Assembly (NCBI GenBank): GCA_009801015.1
Contig: VHZZ01001514.1
Span: 16,478-36,878 of the forward strand
DNA: 20,401 nucleotides
Origin: Silene noctiflora
Lineage: Eukaryota; Streptophyta; Magnoliopsida; Caryophyllales; Caryophyllaceae
Direction: 5' to 3'
A program made the position numbers and the translations under genes. Numbering within the stretch: position 1 is the stretch's first letter; each line of letters starts with the position of its first letter. The notes beneath the pieces are model-generated. The model was not told where the DNA came from. It saw only the letters and a list, made by a program, of their open reading frames with translations, and did not search any database. This document shows positions 9,801-18,439 of this stretch, piece after piece.

Positions 9801-12800
9801 AACACATATGCGGATATAGAAGCTGTCTATCAGTGTCTTCAGACTGAATATGGAACCAGTCAAGAAGATCTTATTTTATATGGACAGTCAGTTGGAAGTG
9901 GGCCCACCCTACACTTGGCAAAGAAGCTCCCAAGGCTGAGGGGAGTGGTTTTGCACAGTGCCATCCTCTCTGGGCTCCGTGTTCTATGCCACGTCAAGTT
10001 CTCATTCTGTTTCGATATGTATAGGGTGTGTCCTCTCTTTCTTACTTCTCCACTGTTTCTTGCAAGACGTCTATTTTTCACAAATCAATATCTGTGCATG
10101 ATTTTATGTTTTTCAAGTTTCATTATAGGTTCAGCTATGCTGATTATACTGTGGCTAGATAGCATCGTAGATTTAACCTATTCAAGGATCCGTTTATGGA
10201 ATTTATGAGTCTTTGACCAATAATCTTACGCTGTGAATTGTCAAAAATGGAGCCCAAGACTCAATATTCTTGGGTTTTGGATTATGTTGGTAAAAGTAAA
10301 ACAACATACTAAACCAAATGGCCTTTTTTGAGGAACTATCAGTCATTCGATGCAATTCTTAACACAATTTTATCAGGGGTTGTCCTGAAATAGCCTCTTC
10401 ACTGTGTACATTTCAAGCCGTCTTACCATTCCATTTGTGGGAGCCCTTGAGGCTATATTGTTGTCGAATTATAGTCTCTGTAAGTAAACATGTTAGAAAA
10501 ATCCTAACCTTGACGATGTTTATTATGCAGAATATTAGAAAAATCCGGAAAGTGAAGTGCCCTGTGCTGGTAATACATGTAAGTTTGTCTTGATATGTTT
10601 AATCTAAATAACCTGTGATACATATGTCTTGATGTATTTGATCTAAATAACCGGTGATCTCCTAGCTTTTCCCTTGACGTCTTTTGTGTGATTTATAAAG
10701 ATGCCTCTTGTTTCATACACAAAATCATGAGATCCTAAGTCTTCCTGATGATATAAACAAATGAATTGTAAAGTGCTACTAATGAGTTTTATGGGTAAAC
10801 TTAGCTAGCAAACTTACTTAATGTTTGTGTGATTATAATGTCATTCTTAAATGACTTGTGAAAGAGAGGTTGAGTTCAATTACCTGAGAATGACTATGAA
10901 AGTGAGAAAAAGCCTCCTTTATGATGGTCTTAAGCGGTTTGAAATTTTGAATCTAGACTGATATTAAAAAGAAAAGTTGTTTTCTTAGGCTACACTAAGG
11001 TGAAAGTTTAGAAGAGCTGCAAATGTTATTAGCTTATGCGGTTATGCATGATATAATAGGGCATAACTTAAACAATGTATAACAAAGCCTTTTTATTTGA
11101 GTGTACAATAGGATATTATATAATCTACCAACCATTAGGACACTTCTTGGCTAGTGCCTAGTGCAATCAATCCCCTTGAAAGTTACTCCGAGTTATTTAA
11201 GTTGGCCAGTTGGGTTACCATGGTCTCTCTTGCTGCAATTTCAGTCATAAAATTTCTTGTTTCAACCATGCCTCCATGGTTTATGAACTTGCCACTTTCG
11301 AGAGAGACGTTTAAAGCAAGGAATTCTGGTTGAATCTTGTGTGATTTATATGATCATGACATAACTTTGTTCTCTTTCTGTCCCAGAATAACTTTTCAAA
11401 TTAAAGATTATACGTGAACATGCGATTTGTAAAACTTGTGAGTCTTCCTGTAGGGGATTTGTGAACGATTGATGTAGTTTCAAGTTCATGTACTTTATTA
11501 AATACCGAGTGACCTGAAATGTAAGGACTTTGGCTTTAAAATTACTATACAATTTGATACTTTGTACTAAAATAGTGAATGTCAAATCTTCCGTTTCAAT
11601 TCCTGTGTTTTGTTCTGTTAAAGTGAGACTCCACCAACGTTAAGAAGTCAAAATGTTTCATTTATTTTTTAGGATGGTGGGAATAATGTTTGTTGGTCAA
11701 ACTGTGTTCTTATAAATATACAAGCGCATTCAATGGCCATATATTATAATTATGGTACAAGTTGGTTTTGGTTCACATTACTTGTTTGGCTGACAACACA
11801 AATTGGAAAACGGAGGAACTTGTAATTTTTACCTTCGGCCATTCGCAAACCACCTCTTTGTGCTGTTAATACAGCTTCGAACATCTGCCCCCCCCTTGCC
11901 TCGCAATTTGCGGGAGCCCCTAGGGTAATGTTGTTGGAAGTGGCTTACCTTCTCCCCCATACTTTATGGGAGTTTCTCGATCCACGAGTGATGCGAATTT
12001 ATTAATATTAAACGTTACTACTAGGTTTGGTCACAAAGTCACATTTGACATCGTTGCTACAGTTGTTACTGACAGTTGCATATAAAGGCTCGTCTTTATT
12101 GGTTTGTGAAATACAATCGATTATAATGGAAGAGAGAAACATATAATTATATGGGAGTTCTTTGAGCTCTGAAGAACTATAAGCTCTTTTACATTCTCAC
12201 TTATTGTGAATCTTGTATGGGATGGTCTTAACATGTGAGAGTGTGAGACTAATCCAACTACGTGAGTATTACTCATTTAATTACATGGTTCATGAGCAGG
12301 TCTTATAGAATAAGTATGTGTCTCATATGTGTCAACCCCGATTCATACGATGCAGGGAACGGAAGATGACGTGGTTAACTGGCTACATGGAAATGGGCTG
12401 TGGAAGCGTGCAAGGGAACCCTACGAGCCATTGTGGATAAAAGGCGGTGGACATTGCAACTTGGAACTATACCCAGATTACATCCGCCATCTTTGTCGGT
12501 ATGTCCATGAAATGGAAAACATAAACACTCAAATACGCCTCAAGAAAATCAGACAGGATCTCAAACTTCCCAAGAAAGCCACCCATCCTTCTACTGTCAC
12601 CACTTGTAACCGGTCTTGTAGCTGTTTAGACTGTTGTAGCTGCACCTGTAAAATGAAATGTTGGCGGCCCAATTGCTCGAGTTGCTGTCGGCCCAATTGC
12701 TCGAGTTGTTGTGGGCCCAAATGCTCGAGCTGCACCTGCTGCCCAACTTGCCCAGATACTTGTTCTGTGAACTGTTGCAGTTGTTTCCGTTGGCCTAAAT

Positions 12801-13009
12801 GCTCAGGTTGCTGTGGGCCTAGCTGCTTTAAATGTCCTAAACCGACATGCTCGGGTTGCTCATGCAAAGGATGCTTTTCGTGCAAAGGATGCTTTTCTTG
12901 CAAAGGATGTTTCTCGTGCAAAGGGTGTTTTTCATGCAAAGGTTGTTTTTCGTGGATTTGTTGTGGTGGCTGTTGTTGTTCGTCGACAAACCAAAGGCAA
13001 GAAAGTTAA
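6816..13009 (+). CDS. ABHD17-like alpha/beta hydrolase (putative acyl-protein thioesterase) with Cys-rich tail
   Basis: Five exons (6816-7141, 9186-9222, 9789-10025, 10531-10578, 12356-13009), all with GT/AG borders, give a 433-residue protein. Relatives of the ABHD17 class remove palmitate from membrane proteins, so that role is inferred here. The start codon has a strong context (A at -3, G at +4). MGCSMS predicts N-myristoylation of Gly2 and possible palmitoylation of Cys3. The hydrolase core runs from about residue 15 to 275: SHGNAADLG (82-90), YDYSGYG (110-116), nucleophile elbow GQSVG with Ser155, Asp220 in GTEDD, and His249 in GGGHCN. All catalytic residues are present, so the enzyme should be active. 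From residue 300 to the end, 45 of 134 residues are cysteine, partly in short tandem repeats. Some plant members of this family have Cys-rich tails, whereas animal ABHD17 carries its cysteines at the N-terminus. The exons come from splice signals and family conservation, with no transcript evidence. Confidence 0.92.
7198..7470 (-). repeat. Two diverged tRNA-like (SINE-head-like) copies in tandem
   Basis: On the minus strand, copy 1 has GTTCGAATCCC (complement of 7208-7218) and copy 2 has GTTTGAATCCC (complement of 7381-7391). Both resemble the polymerase III B box of tRNA genes. Copy 1 also has TAGCTCACTCACGGG about 40 bases upstream, close to an A box. Each copy is joined to the same flank, seen on the + strand as TTTTAAA(A/G)ATCAAGTGTTT and GCAT..TTAG. 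This looks like a duplicated tRNA-derived SINE head. No intact tRNA cloverleaf was found. Confidence 0.45.
7498..7587. mobile_element. Short Stowaway-like MITE in intron 1
   Basis: The left end CTCCCACCGTTCC and the complement of the right end CTCCCTCAGTCTC pair imperfectly. The pairing continues inward (TTTGTTTACC against ATGTGTTTAC), with TA on both sides (7496-7497 and 7588-7589). At 90 bp it is short for the family and has little loop, suggesting an internally deleted copy. Confidence 0.65.
8826..9137. repeat. Tandem duplication, 2 x 156 bp
   Basis: 8826-8981 and 8982-9137 are copies with seven mismatches by eye and no gaps (about 95 percent identity). The second copy ends 48 bases before the 37-base exon 2, so the duplication sits in the branch-point-proximal part of intron 1. 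Confidence 0.9.
9223..9788 (+). other. Intron 2 of the hydrolase gene (566 bp)
   Basis: The donor AAG|GTAAGC and the acceptor CCTCAG|CCAAGT keep the frame (phase 0). No bounded repeat is recognised. A GTTGGATC-type run near 9578-9620 is reminiscent of transposon ends but has no partner. Confidence 0.8.
10026..10530 (+). other. Intron 3 of the hydrolase gene (505 bp), carrying a SINE tail
   Basis: The donor AGG|GTGTGT and the acceptor TATGCAG|AATATT give a phase 0 join (MYR then NIRKI) that matches the conserved Y-x-N-I-x-K-I spacing of the family. The reading frame stays open for some way into the intron, but that extension has no family match. The intron carries the SINE-like tail at 10375-10467. 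Confidence 0.8.
10375..10467 (+). mobile_element. Au-type SINE 3' tail (degenerate)
   Basis: The segment has GGGGTTGTCCTGAAATAGCC, CTCTTCACTGTGTAC, CCATTTGTGGGAG and TATTGTTGTCG in the order found in plant Au-like SINE tails (GGAAACAGCCTCT, then TGTGGGA, then GTTGTTG). The polymerase III head is not recognisable, so the copy is 5' truncated or too decayed. Confidence 0.5.
10586..10659. repeat. Short direct repeat, two 35-bp copies
   Basis: 10586-10620 and 10625-10659 share TGTCTTGAT, then ATCTAAATAACC, then GGTGAT or TGTGAT with few mismatches. It lies just inside intron 4 after exon 4 and has no evident function. Confidence 0.7.
11821..11937 (+). mobile_element. Au-type SINE 3' tail in intron 4
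   Basis: The sequence has AAACCACCTCTTTGTGCTGT, a run of nine C, TTGCCTCGCAATTTGCGGGA, GCCCCTAGGGTAATG and TTGTTGG. This is the ordered tail of plant Au-like SINEs and is better preserved than the copy in intron 3. No A/B box head is visible upstream, so it appears 5' truncated. Confidence 0.6.
12662..12733 (+). repeat. In-frame 3 x 24-bp repeat encoding (C/W)(R/G)P(N/K)CSSC
   Basis: Three consecutive 24-base units (12662, 12686, 12710) in exon 5 encode residues 319-342: WRPNCSSC, CRPNCSSC and CGPKCSSC. TGCTCGAG is kept in all three. A weaker echo follows (WPKCSGCC, GPSCFKC). The array is part of the Cys-rich tail of the hydrolase. Confidence 0.9.
12860..12949 (+). repeat. In-frame 5 x 18-bp repeat encoding SCKGCF
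   Basis: Five consecutive 18-base units encode residues 385-414 as SCKGCF repeated, followed by a partial sixth unit reading SW. Every nucleotide difference between units falls at a third codon position, so the peptide repeat is perfect while the DNA has drifted. Confidence 0.93.
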
Positions 13010-13345
13010 TGAATGTGTGAGTGGGTTGTATATACAGAGTTGCTGGAAAACAAACTCTAATTTGTGCAGGAATTAGTGTACCAAAAAGGATTAGGAAGAT
13101 GTAGCTAGCTCAAGGGACATAATTTGTTGTTCTTTCTCTGCCGCCGTCCTCGTTGAATTCACACATTTTTGTACTTGAAATTTGTCTGTCTGCTCTCTTC
13201 ATGAAAATGGGTGCACCTTGATGTGTCGGATCAGCTCTTGACAGCTCATAAGTTTGCGTTTATTGCTACTGTCCACGCAATGATTTATACACTTCCCGGA
13301 AAGATGGTCTCTAGGACTCTAGAGTATTAATTTGGTTCTCTGGGC
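13010..13345 (+). other. 3' flank / putative 3' untranslated region of the hydrolase gene
   Basis: No further reading frame follows the TAA at 13007-13009. The AT/T-rich stretch with TTTTTGTACTTGAAATTTGT near 13170 is typical of a plant 3' end. No canonical AATAAA is seen, which is common in plants. The polyadenylation site is not called. Confidence 0.45.
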
Positions 13346-14130
13346 ATGCAGATTGCTACTGTGATTCTAGGTTGTTCCAGGAGACTTGGCTCATTTGATT
13401 TATACCTTTACACACCTTTTACTTTGGTGATCCCTACCTCGCGGGTTTTCTCTCTTCTCCCTCCATGGCACACTGCCCCAGTTACCATTGTCTCCATCTC
13501 CGACCCAACACTAGACATCAACACTTCCTCCCTCAGTTTCATCTCCTTTCTCTGTCAACCCTGTCCCACCAGGACCATCATCAATGCTGCTACTTCACAG
13601 CCAATAACTCTGGAGTTGTGCTTCGTGCTTGGGATACTTGGTTTGGCTCACCTTCAGATCCGAAACCAGGTAAATTGTTGGGGAGCATATTGATTCCTTA
13701 ATAAGTGAAATTAGAGGGACTTGGTGGTGTAGTATGCATAAAGGTGGTCAGTAAGGCTGGCCACCGACGAGGGTGGTGGTTGTGTGAACGTAGCCAGTCT
13801 GACCGGTGTTGGGTGTTGGGTGTTGGCTGGCATTGGCGGGCCATGGTTATGGGAAATGTAGGAGAAAATATCCATCCTCCTTGGGTAAAAACATTATAAT
13901 CTTACTATCAAATTATAATGGAATAATTCGATTCCTAATCCCGTGGTTTTTACCTTATTTAGGTTTTTCACATAACCACTTTCTTGTGTTCTTAATTTAT
14001 TTCCATTGCATTATTTTCTATCTTCGCCGTAAATACACAGAGGTAGACACTATTATTTTTCAATAGTTGCATCACACTATCAGAGCACGCAACGGTTGGT
14101 GGGTTCATTATATTCTTGTGTATTACCATA
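13346..14130. other. Intergenic DNA with unrecognised short frames
   Basis: Two overlapping + strand frames (13346-13693 and 13465-13701) cover a C-rich segment. One includes NNSGVVLRAWDTWFGSPSD followed by a possible splice donor (CCAG|GTAAAT near 13669), which could be a decayed exon, but I cannot name the protein. 13705-14130 shows nothing firm. Confidence 0.3.
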
Positions 14131-14135
14131 TAGGG

Positions 14136-14226
14136 TACTGTCACTCATGAATATGCCATGCTCAAGATCACTGCAGAAAATATCTCATATTGGAAGCCTA
14201 TGATGGAAGATAATCTTTATTGTAGG
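14136..14226 (+). mobile_element. Possible scrap of a Ty1/copia gag (fossil)
   Basis: A roughly 90-base stretch reads like the conserved N-terminal region of copia gag proteins (a motif of the type Y-x-W-K-x-x-M-E-D-x-L-Y). It is far too short to be functional and stands alone, with no LTR or other part nearby. It is reported as a fossil fragment with low confidence. Confidence 0.3.
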
Positions 14227-14274
14227 TTAGAATTGTGCTTTGAATTTGTTAGTTGCCATAACAAACGACTAATA

Positions 14275-14608
14275 CTCCCTCCCATCCGCTATTTTCTTCC
14301 CCTTTGAAGTGGGCACAAGGATTAAGGGAGAGAGTATTATATTGATAAAGGAAAATGTGGGGTTGGGGGATTGTAGAGGGGTNGTAGTAATTAAGAATAN
14401 AATAAGANTAAAAGAGTTGGTGGGGTTTGGTGATANGAGAGAGGGATGAATAAAATAAGAGTAAAAGTGTTGGGTGGGGTTTGGTGATAGGAGAGAGGGA
14501 TGAATAAAATAAGAGTAAAAAGTTACCAAAAATAGAAAGGGGAAGAAAACTTGAATAATCCGTTTTAGGAAATAGGGAAGAAAATAGAGGATGGGACTTG
14601 GGAGGGAG
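14275..14608. mobile_element. Stowaway-like MITE with internal duplication, 334 bp
   Basis: The left end CTCCCTCCCATCCGCTATTT and the complement of the right end CTCCCTCCCAAGTCCCATCC (then TCTATTTTCTTCCC) match apart from a short insertion. TA flanks both ends (14273-14274 and 14609-14610). The interior has two copies of a roughly 54-bp unit (starting near 14401 and 14454) with the start of a third near 14508. Three of the four ambiguous bases in this element fall in the first copy. Confidence 0.8.
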
Positions 14609-14899
14609 TAGGTTTTCTTTTCATATATCTTTCTTGCTTATGCTATACGCCTATACCATTTTAAAGATTTTTATAAGCCCATCATCAGTACCGATAAGCC
14701 GAAGGAAATTGGACAAAAAGTGAAAGTTGCTGAATTTCAAAGTCGTTGACTCGTTGCTATGATCCAAAAGTACATAGACCGAAATATATTCAAAATTTCT
14801 AAAGATCGTCCCTCAATTACTCATCTTGTCCCTAGAATTTCTTATTCTTCCGGTTTTGCCCTTCCCTAATCCCTCTAATACTTCCCTACTAACAGAATT

Positions 14900-16550
14900 A
14901 TTTTTTCACATACGGTCTTTACTCTTTCACATACACTTTTTCATAAAGTTTCCATATTATACCCTTTTTCCTAAAAATAATCAAATTAACTTGGGTGTTG
15001 ATTTTCGCAGTACACATTTTACTTACTACAGTACGCTTTTGACCAATCTACCCTTCTCATTTCTTCTTCCCAATTAACCTCTTCTTTATTTTTATCTCTT
15101 ATTTCCTTTGACACCCACCATCACCGCCTTCAACCACAACCCAATGCCACCGTCGTCAACCACCATCGGCAACAATCACCATCCTACATCGCTGCCGCAA
15201 AGAGGACAACTTTGTGCGGAGATGACGGTCAATCAATAAAAATTGAAACTTTCACTTTCCAATTGATAATCAACTAAATACCCTAACAAATAATCAACAA
15301 AAATGAAACAATTCCTTCTCAAATGAAAATGAGGCCAATCTACAGTGTTCCATGGACATATATGCATTAATGCATACTTACAAATTCCGATTAGCAATCA
15401 GAGACCTAATTTCGAAAGTTTGTTGAATTGCAAATCAAAATCAATCAAAAGGGGGAAAATCAACAAAATTAAGGAATCGGGTTGAACAGTAGTTGGTCTT
15501 ACAACGGGAAAGGGGGATGGTAGCAGCATAGCCGACCGANAGGATTCCGCCGTGGAGGAAAGGGTCGAGGGGTGTACTATGGTGGTTGTGTTTGGTGATG
15601 GTCTCATTCTTTTTTTTGATGCAGTAGATGTTTTTAGGCGAGGGTATGAAAATGGAAAATAAGAGGCAAAAAGTACTGTATCGAGTAAAATATGTACTAC
15701 GAAAATAAATTACGATTAACTTTTATCTATACACTTTTCCTAAATCCAATCTAACTAATCTAAAACATGAACAATAAATTATAATTCTTCGACTAGTGAA
15801 TTAATTTCCGCTTTTAGCAATTATTAGATTTAATTTTTAGTAAAATTAATATGCAAAACAATTATTATTAATTAGGGTATATGGGTGGTGAAAGGCACGA
15901 TGGTTAGGTGGTTGACGGTANCNTTGGGNGCGGTGCTANGGGTGGTGCGGTGACGGTGGTGCGATGTGGGTGGTGCGTTGGCAAGGAAAGAGGGCGACTG
16001 GATCGAATACGGAGTCGGGTTGTTGGTTGGGGGTACGGTTGGACAAGAGTGGATGGTGCGAACTGCTGGAGACTGGAGTGGTTGGCCTGGTTGTCGGCTG
16101 GGACAGGGATGGTGTTGGTACCGTGGCGGGAAAGGGAGATGACGGGAATTCATAGTTGTGTTGCTGCTTTGTTTGGTTTCTTTTTTATATACTTCAATAG
16201 TTCAATATAACTAGTTTGCTCCGACGACGACGGTACTGGTGAACGTTTGTACTGAGATGATTATGAGCTTTTAAGTCTTAATGAAATGGATGAATTGCAA
16301 GCAATTTGACAGTACGACTAATGAGTTTAATTTTTTTGCTTGTTATTGTTCATGCATTTTTTAATTGTTTATCCAGAGTGATGTTTGCCGGCGACGGATC
16401 GGAGGAGGTGGTCGGAAATGGTGAACGGAAGTGGTGATAGGTAGATGAGGGAAGAGAGGGAAAAATTAATTGGGTGATTGAATGAAAAATGACAAGGGTA
16501 ATATTGTAAAAGTCGTATGTGAAAGAGAAAAATTCGTATGCGAAAAAGCA
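14900..16550. repeat. Nested inverted-repeat region, non-coding
   Basis: Outer arms: about 14901-14970 pairs with the complement of about 16485-16550 (shared CACATACG or CGCATACG, CTCTTTCACATAC, ATATTA(T)ACCCTT). Inner arms: 15001-15045 pairs with the complement of 15667-15707 (ATTTTCGYAGTACAYATTTT, then TACAGTAC). Between them lie CCA/GGT-rich stretches (15105-15200, 15500-15600, 15890-16140) that give long but low-complexity frames and contain ambiguous bases. The most economical reading is nested or rearranged non-autonomous transposons of one family. No credible protein is encoded. Confidence 0.5.
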
Positions 16551-16604
16551 CATCCCTTTACTAAATGTATAATTTAAATATTGTATTAAAATTGATTCGT
16601 AAAT

Positions 16605-16790
16605 GTAGGATCGTCTCGGTATTTGAAAATGCTATCGTCTCGTTTATAGAAAATCTTATCCTCCCGGTATTTGTAATTCTTATCCTATCATAATCTGAAA
16701 ATCCTATCTTCTCGTTTATAGAAAATCCTATCCTCTCGATATCTGAAATTCTTATCCTATCGTAATCTGAAAATCCTATCGTCTCGGTTT
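16605..16790. repeat. 24-bp tandem array with a 72-bp higher-order period
   Basis: About eight 24-base units related to ATCCTATCGTCTCGTTTATA run from 16605 to 16790. Every third unit is most alike, giving two 72-base super-repeats (16629-16700 and 16701-16772) followed by a partial third. The array ends about 120 bases upstream of the MULE transposase start codon, where subterminal transposase-binding repeats or promoter repeats would be expected. Confidence 0.85.
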
Positions 16791-17135
16791 GCGTATTTAA
16801 TTTTCTATTTCATCTCAACAATCGACAACAACATTCATACAATAATTCAAACAGCTGCAATTATTGCAACTTCTCAAAATAAAACATCCGATCAATAATC
16901 TTAATTTACGAAAATGAGTGATAGTTCTTTTTATAATATGTTATTTGAATCGTACGAAGACTCCGGTAATCGTTTTCAAAACGATTGGAATACCGAACAA
17001 CATTATCAGTATAACGATCAGCATTATAGTTACGATTATGGTGAGGGAAGTGGATATGGAGACGGTAATAGAAATACGGGGCATGGTTACACCAATAATT
17101 TTGAAGAACAAGCGCAAACCACGCAACGAAAAGAG

Positions 17136-17599
17136 GTATTTTTCAAGTGTAATGGTTTGTTTACGTTTTGTTTATTTCGTAAAGTAGTTCCCGATTTTTG
17201 TAGGTCGGTCTTATTTAAGTTAAAGGCTATGCAATTACGTTATTATTTTCGTATGATTTGTTCCGTAATTTTTCAGCTAGTATTTAATTACGTTGTATAT
17301 TACGAAAAACCGTGAATTAAACGAAATGGGCCAAGGAGTTTCGCGTGGTATACAAGAAATGGGCCAGGCTAGTTTCGCGTGAAATAGACGAAATGGACAT
17401 GGTAGTTTCGTGCAGTCAACACGAAATTACCACGCTATTTTCGTGTATTTGACACGAAATGGGCCAGGCCATTTCTTCCAGTTTACACAAAATGGGCCAG
17501 GTGCTTTCACGTAAATAACATGAAACTGCCCGGTCTGTTTCGTGTACTTCACACGAAATTGGATTTTTTTTATTTTTTAATTGCTTATTGAATAATTAG
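17136..17599 (+). other. Intron of the MULE transposase (464 bp)
   Basis: The donor is GAG|GTATTT and the acceptor is AATTAG|GAAACT. The join keeps phase 0 and links QRKE to ETGEEHGG. More than half of the intron is the 33-bp minisatellite at 17313-17562. Confidence 0.75.
17313..17562. repeat. Minisatellite of about 7.5 x 33 bp with dyad-symmetric units
   Basis: Each 32-34 base unit has the form ACACGAAATGGGCCAGG, a short spacer and then TTTCGTGTA, so the end of one unit is the reverse complement of the start of the next (TTTCGTGT facing ACACGAAA). Units begin near 17313, 17345, 17379, 17412, 17444, 17478, 17511 and 17543. Copies differ at many sites but keep both half-sites. The array ends 37 bases before the intron's acceptor. 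Confidence 0.88.
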
Positions 17600-18439
17600 G
17601 AAACTGGTGAAGAACACGGAGGAGACGGTGTAGATTACAGTGATAATTTTGTCTTTGAATATGCCTTTAAAACTTTTGAAGAAGCATTTGATCATTGTGA
17701 CGAAGTAGCGTACGGGTTAGGCTTTCATTTGGTAAAGGCTAAATATCCCATGGAGAAGAGTCCTCCGTATAAACTAGTGAAATGTGAGAGATTTGGAGCC
17801 TACGTTAGTAAGGCTAAGGATCCATGTAATTCTCAAAGAAAATCGATGACGAAAAAAAATATGTGTCCTTTTGTGCTAAAGATGATTCAAAAAGCGTCGG
17901 GTTTCTGGGTAGTTAAGCCAAAGTGCGGGGTTCAGAATCACAACTTTGGAATGTATCTAAAAGGTCATAGACGTAGAGCGAAACTGACGGAAGAACAGAG
18001 AGAATTGGTTAAGCAGTACCGTCAGTCTCATGTTAAACCGGGGATGGTTAGGCATGCTTTTACACTAAGGTATCCTGATCAACCTCCTCCGGTCTTGAAA
18101 CAAATTTATAATAAGAATGCTCGATTGAGTGCTAAGGAACGAGATGGAAGAAATAGTGTGCAACATATGTTGCATTTATCTAACCAAGCGAATTACCTTA
18201 GTGATTTCATGAAAGATTCTGAAACAGAAGCACTTACACATGTTTGGTTTGCTCATCCGGAGGGGGTAGAGATGTTTAAAGCCTGGCCATATGTTATTTG
18301 TATCGACTCGACATACAACACAAATAAGTATGGTCTTATATTGGTTCGATATGTAGGCGTGACGCCTTTTGGTAAAAGTTTTCTGATAGGCTACGCCTTA
18401 ATTAAGAGGGAGACCACTGAAGGGTATACTTGGGTTCTG

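Larger units (their letters stand above)
10579..12355 (+). other. Intron 4 of the hydrolase gene (1777 bp)
   Basis: The donor CAT|GTAAGT and the acceptor ATGCAG|GGAACG join VIH to GTEDD in phase 0, rebuilding the conserved HGTEDD motif around the catalytic Asp. The intron holds the short repeat at 10586-10659 and a SINE tail at 11821-11937. Apart from those it shows no gene or bounded element. Confidence 0.85.
16914..18439 (+). pseudogene. MULE (MURA-type) transposase, 3'-truncated
   Basis: Exon 1 (16914-17135, 74 codons) and exon 2 (17600 to about 18439) join in phase 0 across a GT/AG intron. Residues 1-74 are acidic and rich in Y, G, N and Q. Residues about 85-200 form a WRKY-GCM1/FAR1-type zinc finger, with Cys136 (VKCERFG), Cys163 (NMCPF) and His188 (QNHNFG) as likely ligands. 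The DDE domain opens at VICIDSTYNTNKYG with the first catalytic Asp310, then VGVTPFGKSF and EGYTWVL. Right after this the sequence changes to the tail of the minus-strand neighbour, so the second Asp and the Glu of the DDE triad are missing. Intact relatives have several hundred further residues. It should be catalytically dead, although the DNA-binding part is open. Confidence 0.85.

Noticed and set aside
10026-10208. Open extension of exon 3 into intron 3
   Set aside because: The extension has no family resemblance, whereas splicing at 10026 rebuilds the conserved motif and keeps the frame through exons 4 and 5.
12529-12939. 136-codon minus-strand frame rich in HEKHPLHE repeats
   Set aside because: It is the exact shadow of the in-frame Cys-rich repeats of exon 5 on the + strand and has no independent support.
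13465-13701. C-rich + strand frame as a new host gene
   Set aside because: It lacks a recognisable domain, overlaps another frame of similar length and has no clear further exons. It is kept only as an unrecognised stretch.
15872-16210. Frames on both strands rich in Pro/His/Ser or Gly/Trp/Arg
   Set aside because: They overlap each other, contain ambiguous bases and arise from GGT/CCA low-complexity DNA.
16605-16790. Regular 24-bp repeats considered as a CRISPR array
   Set aside because: Units are contiguous without unique spacers, diverged, and in a plant nuclear context.
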